Assembly: GCA_947169005.1 (NCBI GenBank)
Contig: CAMVOG010000075.1
Location: 1-9,691, forward strand
Source of the DNA: an uncultured Clostridia bacterium
GTDB lineage: Bacteria; Bacillota; Clostridia; Oscillospirales; Oscillospiraceae
DNA: 9,691 nucleotides
Direction: 5' to 3'
Of this stretch, positions 6,599 through 9,691 are shown in pieces. The notes under the pieces were generated by a model, which saw nothing but the letters and a program-made list of their open reading frames with translations, had not been told where the DNA came from and did not search any database. How positions within the stretch are numbered: position 1 is the first letter of the stretch; each line of letters starts with the position of its first letter. The position numbers and the translations under genes are program-made.

Positions 6599-7306
6599 TT
6601 ATGCCTCAAAATTGCCTGTTCCGTCGGCTTTTTGTCGTTCCTCCTCGATGCGGCGGTGCAGGTAGCCGAGGGCGTCGGAGAGACCGCCCAGGCAGTCGAT
6701 GAGGCCGCAGCGCACCGCCTCCTCCCCATAGATGACGCTGCCCACGTCCGTGGTCAGTTCCCCGGTCTTGAACATCATGCGGGAGAATTCCTCCCGGGAG
6801 ATATGGGAATTCATTGTGATGAAGTCCAGGATGCGCTCCTGGATCTTATCAAAATAGGCGAAGCTCTGGGGCACGCCGATGACCACCCCGTTGAGCCGCA
6901 CGGGATGGATGGTCATGGCCGCCGAGGGCGCGATGAAGGAGCGGGAGGCGGACACGGCCAGGGGTACGCCGATGGAGTGGCCGCCCCCGAGGACCAGGGA
7001 GGCCGTGGGCTTCTTCATTCCGGCAATCAGCTCCGCGATGCCCAGGCCCGCCTCGATATCCCCGCCCACGGTATTCAGCAGGATCAGCAGGGCGTCGATC
7101 TCCTCGGATTCCTCCACCGCCGCCAGCATGGGCATGACGTGCTCATACTTGGTGCTTTTGCTGTCCGGCGGCAGGAGGACGTGGCCTTCGATCTGCCCGA
7201 TGATGGTCAGACAGTGGATGCAGCCCTTCTCGGAACGGGTCGTGGCCGAGCCCAGCTTGATAAGCTCCGATTCGTTGAGGACGCCTTCGTTCTGTTCATT
7301 TTCCAT
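6599..7306 (-). CDS. TepA-like ClpP-family serine protease
   Basis: The 235-residue product belongs to the ClpP/crotonase fold, closest in pattern to the TepA (translocation-enhancing/germination protease) group of Firmicutes rather than to housekeeping ClpP. It has LLILLNTVGGDIEAGLGIAE (74-92), the nucleophile motif GGGHSIGVPLA (Ser111), the histidine segment AMTIHPVR (His134) and TTDVGSVIYGEEAVRCGLID, where Asp187 probably completes the triad. There is no signal peptide, so it should be cytosolic. I chose the ATG at 7306 (MENEQNEG) with AAAGGA about 11 bases upstream. An in-frame ATG at 7369 would add 21 residues (MTIPFHGHF...) encoded by the inverted-repeat region and lacks a ribosome site. 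Its regulation is likely unusual, because ribosome site and start codon lie in one arm of a perfect 20-bp inverted repeat. The TAA is 42 bases before the radical SAM gene, which has its own promoter. Confidence 0.88.
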   Translation of the reverse strand: MENEQNEGVLNESELIKLGSATTRSEKGCIHCLTIIGQIEGHVLLPPDSKSTKYEHVMPMLAAVEESEEIDALLILLNTVGGDIEAGLGIAELIAGMKKPTASLVLGGGHSIGVPLAVSASRSFIAPSAAMTIHPVRLNGVVIGVPQSFAYFDKIQERILDFITMNSHISREEFSRMMFKTGELTTDVGSVIYGEEAVRCGLIDCLGGLSDALGYLHRRIEEERQKADGTGNFEA

Positions 7307-7375
7307 TTTATGACCATTCCTTTCGCAAAAACTCAAAGGCATAAAATGACCATGAAAAGGAATGGTCATAAAATG
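7304..7375. repeat. 20-bp inverted repeat and third related 14-mer upstream of the protease
   Basis: Positions 7304-7323 and 7356-7375 are exact reverse complements over 20 bp, with a 32-base loop. Within them are three related 14-mers read on the plus strand: CATTTTATGACCAT (7304-7317), CATAAAATGACCAT (7340-7353) and ATGGTCATAAAATG (7362-7375). The middle copy shares ATGACCAT with the first and CATAAAATG with the third. It can therefore pair with the third over 8 bp (7346-7353 with 7362-7369) as an alternative to the 20-bp stem. In protease mRNA the 20-bp stem would bury the ribosome site and AUG. As DNA, ATGACCAT-N8-ATGGTCAT looks like an operator. Confidence 0.85.
7346..7374 (+). promoter_or_regulatory. 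possible plus-strand promoter within the inverted repeat
   Basis: ATGACC (7346-7351, 4 of 6 to TTGACA), then 17 bases, then TAAAAT (7369-7374, 5 of 6 to TATAAT). Transcription would start near 7381, at the foot of the first hairpin of the structured stretch that ends in the terminator at 7454-7486. The match is moderate and overlaps the repeat, so it may be chance. Confidence 0.3.
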
Positions 7376-7379
7376 CCAT

Positions 7380-7486
7380 GTTTTCCGGTTGCCGCGAAGC
7401 GGCGAGGAAAACGGCTTTAATCAATAAAGGTTGAACTTGTTTCAACCTTTTCACCCCGCGGTAGCTTTTCCCGCGGGGCTTTTTTT
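7380..7486 (+). ncRNA. possible small structured RNA (about 107 nt)
   Basis: There is no protein-coding pattern here, but the stretch is a run of inverted repeats on the plus strand. First, GTTTTCC/GGAAAAC (7380-7386 and 7406-7412) encloses GCCGC-GAA-GCGGC (7391-7403). Second, AAAGGTTGAA/TTCAACCTTT (7426-7435 and 7441-7450) has a 5-base loop. Third is the terminator hairpin at 7454-7478 with its T-run. CTTTA/TAAAG (7415-7419 and 7425-7429) competes with the second hairpin. A strong terminator without an upstream plus-strand gene is what suggests a transcript. I recognise no known RNA family. Alternatives are a leader or attenuator for the Nudix-GNAT gene, or structure belonging to the minus-strand protease leader. 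Confidence 0.35.
7454..7486 (+). terminator. strong rho-independent terminator, plus strand
   Basis: A perfect 8-bp GC stem, CCCCGCGG (7454-7461) and CCGCGGGG (7471-7478), with a 9-base loop, is followed by C and seven Ts (7480-7486). In the minus direction the stem is followed by TGAAAAGG, so it acts only on plus-strand transcripts. No coding gene lies upstream on that strand, which implies a small RNA, a leader transcript, or protection of the Nudix gene from read-through. Confidence 0.85.
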
Positions 7487-7497
7487 ATGCGTTTGCC

Positions 7498-7526
7498 TTG
7501 CCGCCCGGCTCCAAAGCGTGTATACT
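7498..7526 (+). promoter_or_regulatory. promoter of the Nudix-GNAT operon
   Basis: TTGCCG (7498-7503, 4 of 6) is followed after 17 bases by TATACT (7521-7526, 5 of 6). The -10 is 22 bases before the ATG at 7549, with the strong ribosome site AAGGAGGG in between. It lies just downstream of the terminator at 7454-7486, so this operon appears to have its own start rather than depend on read-through. Confidence 0.55.
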
Positions 7527-7548
7527 GTGGAAAAAAGGAGGGATCGCC

Positions 7549-8361
7549 ATGACGGAGGTCGTTGCCGCGCTCGTCTGGCAGGGAGAGCGCTTCATGGCCT
7601 GCCAGCGCCCGGCCCACAAGGCCCGTGGACTGCTGTGGGAGTTCCCCGGCGGGAAGATCGAGCCGGGCGAAAGCCCGGAGGAGGCGCTGGTCCGGGAATG
7701 CCGGGAGGAGCTGGGCGTTACCGTGGAGGTGGGCGGCCTCTTTATGGAGGTGCGCCACGAATACCCCGATCTCACGGTACGCCTGCGGCTCTACCACTGC
7801 CGCGTGGCGGAGGGGACCGTACAGCGGCTGGAGCACGCGGACATCCGGTACATGACCGTGAAGGAAATGGACGCCTATCCCTTCTGCCCGGCGGACGAGG
7901 CCATATTGGAGCGGCTGCGGAAGGCCCCGCCCGTGACGCTGCTGCCCCTGGGAGCCCCTCGCCCGGAGGAGCTGCTGCCCCTTTACGAGGCCGTGGGCTG
8001 GACGAACTATACGCAAAACCCCGGGATGCTGCTGCGGGGCGTGGAAAACTCCCTCTATACCCTGGCTGCCCGGTCTACCTTGGACGGGCGGCTGGTGGGT
8101 CTCCTCCGCGCCGTGGGCGACGGGGCCTCGGCGGTGCTGGTACAGGACCTGCTGGTGCTGCCGGAGTGGCAGCGCAGGGGCATAGGCCGCGCACTGCTGG
8201 AGGCGGCGCTCTCCCGCTTCGAGGGGGTCTATCAGCTCTGCCTCATGACCGACGATACCCCGGAGCACGCCGCCTTTTACCGCGCTCTGGGACTCTCCCC
8301 GGCAAGCGAGCTGGGCTGTGCGGCCTATTGGCGGGTGAACGTGGGGAACGCGGATGCTTAA
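7549..8361 (+). CDS. MutT-type Nudix hydrolase fused to GNAT acetyltransferase
   Basis: The 270-residue fusion has two domains. The first, about residues 1-127, is a MutT/8-oxo-dGTP-diphosphatase-like Nudix domain with LLWEFPGGKIEPGE and a complete Nudix box (G35-x5-E41-x7-R49-E50-C-R-E53-E54-x-G56), which should bind Mg2+ and hydrolyse a nucleoside-diphosphate derivative. The second, about 130-263, is a GNAT N-acetyltransferase with VQDLLVLPEWQRRGIGRALL (acetyl-CoA loop Arg209 to Gly213) and the C-terminal HAAFYRALGL. The start ATG at 7549 follows GGAGGG by 6 bases; an upstream in-frame TTG at 7498 is disfavoured because it lies in the promoter. The acetyl acceptor and exact nucleotide are unknown. 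The stop overlaps the next ATG by 8 bases, so both proteins are co-translated. Confidence 0.92.
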   Translation: MTEVVAALVWQGERFMACQRPAHKARGLLWEFPGGKIEPGESPEEALVRECREELGVTVEVGGLFMEVRHEYPDLTVRLRLYHCRVAEGTVQRLEHADIRYMTVKEMDAYPFCPADEAILERLRKAPPVTLLPLGAPRPEELLPLYEAVGWTNYTQNPGMLLRGVENSLYTLAARSTLDGRLVGLLRAVGDGASAVLVQDLLVLPEWQRRGIGRALLEAALSRFEGVYQLCLMTDDTPEHAAFYRALGLSPASELGCAAYWRVNVGNADA

Positions 8362-8809
8362 GGAGACGAAGCGGCTGCTGATCCGCCCCTTTCGGGAGGA
8401 GGACGCGGAAGCCTGGCAGCCGATCCTGTCCGATCCGGAGGTCATGCGCTGGCTGGAGCCGCCCTTTTCCCCGGAGCAGACCCGACGCTTTATCCGGGAG
8501 GCGGGGCTCTGCTCCCCTCCCCTGGTCTGGGCTTTAATGGAAAAGGAAGGCGGCAGACCCGTGGGCCATCTGATCTGGCACCCATACGGGGACGGGGCCA
8601 TGGAGCTCGGCTGGGTCCTGGGGCGTGAGCATTGGGGACAGGGCCTCGCCACAGAGCTGACGGAGGCCCTGCTGACAGATGCACAAACGGACGTGGTGAT
8701 CGAATGCCTCCCGGAGCAGGCAGCGACACGGCGTATTGCGGAAAAGCTCGGCTTCACTTGCGTGGGAGAAAAGGATGGGCTTCTCGTGTGGAGAAAAAGC
8801 CATCTTTAG
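8354..8809 (+). CDS. RimJ/RimL-type GNAT acetyltransferase
   Basis: The 151-residue single-domain protein opens with ETKRLLIRPFREEDAEAW, the typical start of the RimJ/RimL branch, and LSDPEVMRWLEPP. The acetyl-CoA site is ELGWVLGREHWGQGLATEL (84-102, with Gly95, Gly97 and Ala99), and it ends with the usual RRIAEKLGF. At the position before this helix, where many relatives have Asn, it has Glu-Gln (121-122). It could acetylate a ribosomal protein N-terminus, a small molecule or an antibiotic; nothing visible decides. GGGGAA about 6-10 bases upstream lies inside the end of the Nudix-GNAT gene, and the 8-base overlap (8354-8361) indicates a tight two-gene operon. Confidence 0.92.
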   Translation: MLKETKRLLIRPFREEDAEAWQPILSDPEVMRWLEPPFSPEQTRRFIREAGLCSPPLVWALMEKEGGRPVGHLIWHPYGDGAMELGWVLGREHWGQGLATELTEALLTDAQTDVVIECLPEQAATRRIAEKLGFTCVGEKDGLLVWRKSHL

Positions 8810-8810
8810 G

Positions 8811-8864
8811 ATGAAACGAATGATCCCGACGCGGCTTGCACCGTGTCGGGATCATTCGTTTCAT
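8811..8864. terminator. 24-bp hairpin between convergent genes, probable terminator
   Basis: Starting right after the GNAT stop, 8811-8830 and 8845-8864 are exact reverse complements over 20 bp. Inside them a G-U pair (8831/8844) and three more GC pairs (8832-8834 with 8841-8843) extend the plus-strand RNA stem to 24 bp, with loop CTTGCA. There is no clean T-run after either side, but the stem foot is AAACGA/TCGTTT, so the U-rich end is inside the stem. The position between convergent genes fits a terminator for the plus operon and perhaps for the aldo/keto reductase too. Confidence 0.6.
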
Positions 8865-8913
8865 GTAATCATGCATCAGCGGGCGGCAAATCACCGCTCC
8901 TGCGGACTAAGGC

Positions 8914-9691
8914 TCAGAACTTGGGCTCCAGGGTCTTCGCCACGTCCTTCAGATACTCCCGGATGGGGAGGTGCTGGGGACAGCGGGCCTCGCAGGCGCC
9001 GCACTCCAGGCAGTCGGAGGCCTTGCCCTGGTGGGCGCTGACGCTGGCGTAATAATTCAGCGCCATGATGATCTCCCCGGGGCCAAACTGCTTCAGGTTG
9101 TTGTAAATGGCGAAGTAGTCCGGAATGGCGATCTTCTGAGGACATTCGTCCACGCAGTAGCGGCAGGCAGTGCAGGGCACGGTGATGGCGGAGTGGATGA
9201 TCTCGGCAGCCTTGGCCAGCATCTCCTTCTCCCCCTCCGTGAGAGGCTGAAAGTCCCGCATATAGCCCGTGTTGTCCGCTACCTGGGCCTCGTCGCTCAT
9301 GCCGGAGAGGACCACCATCACGTTGGGCAGGGAGGCGGCGTAGCGGATGGCCCAGGAGGCGGGGGACAGCCCCGGCCCGGCGGCCTCCATGAGCGCGGCG
9401 GCGGCCTCGGGCACCTTGGCGAGATTCCCGCCCTTCACGGGCTCCATGACGATGACGGGCTTGCCGTGCTTCGTGGCGACCTCATAGCACTTACGGGACT
9501 CCACCACGGGGTTTTCCCAATCCAGGTAGTTGATCTGGAGCTGAACGTATTCCATTTCCGGATGGGCGGTGAGGATCTCATCCAGGACGGCGGCCCGGTC
9601 ATGGAAGGACAGGCCGATATGCTTCGCCTTGCCTTCGGCCTTCAGCTTTTTGAGGAAGTCAAAGGCGTGCATGGCCTCGGCCTGCTTGTAG
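8914..9691 (-). CDS. aldo/keto reductase with C-terminal 4Fe-4S motifs, 5' end outside window
   Basis: The frame is open to the window edge (the last complete codons read YKQAEA before an internal Met), so the true start lies outside. About 258 residues are visible and roughly 120 are probably missing. The first part is the C-terminal half of an AKR barrel: FLKKLKAEGKAKHIGLSFHD, VQLQINYLDWENP, PVIVMEPVKGGNLAK and WAIRYAASLPNVMVVLSGMS, which line the NAD(P)H and substrate sites. The last part is ferredoxin-like, with two CxxCxxCxxxCP motifs: CTACRYCVDECP and CLECGACEARCP. This architecture (COG1453-like) suggests an oxidoreductase that passes electrons between a nicotinamide cofactor and iron-sulfur clusters in the cytosol of an anaerobe. 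The catalytic Tyr/His part is not visible. Substrate unknown. It ends 50 bases before the hairpin, convergent with the GNAT operon. Confidence 0.92.
   Translation of the reverse strand, partial: YKQAEAMHAFDFLKKLKAEGKAKHIGLSFHDRAAVLDEILTAHPEMEYVQLQINYLDWENPVVESRKCYEVATKHGKPVIVMEPVKGGNLAKVPEAAAALMEAAGPGLSPASWAIRYAASLPNVMVVLSGMSDEAQVADNTGYMRDFQPLTEGEKEMLAKAAEIIHSAITVPCTACRYCVDECPQKIAIPDYFAIYNNLKQFGPGEIIMALNYYASVSAHQGKASDCLECGACEARCPQHLPIREYLKDVAKTLEPKF

Noticed and set aside
7307..7369. Longer start of the protease at 7369, adding 21 residues
   Set aside because: The added residues are encoded by the inverted-repeat region, there is no ribosome site before 7369, and AAAGGA precedes the ATG at 7306.
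5927..7420. A 497-codon plus-strand open frame over the radical SAM and protease genes
   Set aside because: It crosses the promoter, the intergenic gap and both well-supported genes on the other strand, and shows no domain.
7417..7445. Minus-strand promoter TTGAAA-17-GATTAA for the protease
   Set aside because: The -35 is good but the -10 matches only about 3 of 6 bases and the site lies in a hairpin. Too weak to call.
7426..7450. The AAAGGTTGAA/TTCAACCTTT hairpin as a terminator of its own
   Set aside because: Neither strand has a T-run after the stem; the plus side continues TCACCCC and the minus side ATTGATT. It is kept as part of the structured region only.
7417..8757. A 446-codon minus-strand open frame opposite the Nudix-GNAT and GNAT genes
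   Set aside because: It runs through the terminator and promoter region and is antisense to two proteins with intact motifs. Its own sequence has no recognisable fold.

Overview
The window looks like chromosome from a GC-rich member of the Firmicutes, most likely a gut Oscillospiraceae-type clostridium. The grounds are GC-rich third positions, strong GGAGG-type ribosome sites, a SecD-SecF fusion, a TepA/ClpP-like protease, and the clostridial order uvrC-rsmD-coaD followed by a coiled-coil gene. This assignment is inference from gene content, not a database match. It is mostly housekeeping sequence. I see no phage, insertion sequence, CRISPR array, tRNA or rRNA.

Left and centre (1-7306) are all on the minus strand. 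Read in the direction of transcription: a TepA-like serine protease; a PflX-type radical SAM enzyme with its own promoter; uvrC; rsmD; coaD; a 162-residue coiled-coil protein; and secDF, which runs off the left edge. The radical SAM gene, uvrC and rsmD were joined by ATGA stop/start overlaps. In this copy uvrC carries a frameshift with an apparent deletion of about 29 bases, which separates its C-terminal helix-hairpin-helix part from the nuclease. Inside rsmD lies a minus-strand promoter with perfect -35 and -10 hexamers, framed by a palindrome. It can drive coaD, the coiled-coil gene and secDF independently of the damaged uvrC.

The divergent region 7307-7548 is the most structured part. It holds a perfect 20-bp inverted repeat covering the ribosome site and start codon of the protease gene, a third related 14-mer, two further hairpins, and a strong plus-strand terminator that has no protein gene in front of it. 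It may encode a small RNA or a regulated leader.

The right part has a two-gene plus-strand operon (7549-8809): a MutT Nudix hydrolase fused to a GNAT acetyltransferase, overlapping a RimJ/RimL-type GNAT. A long hairpin at 8811-8864 closes it. Converging on it from the right edge is the 3' two thirds of an aldo/keto reductase with two C-terminal [4Fe-4S] motifs.

Nothing here is clearly a new multi-gene system. The points most worth checking are the rsmD-internal promoter and operator, the hairpin region upstream of the protease, the possible small RNA, and the uvrC frameshift.
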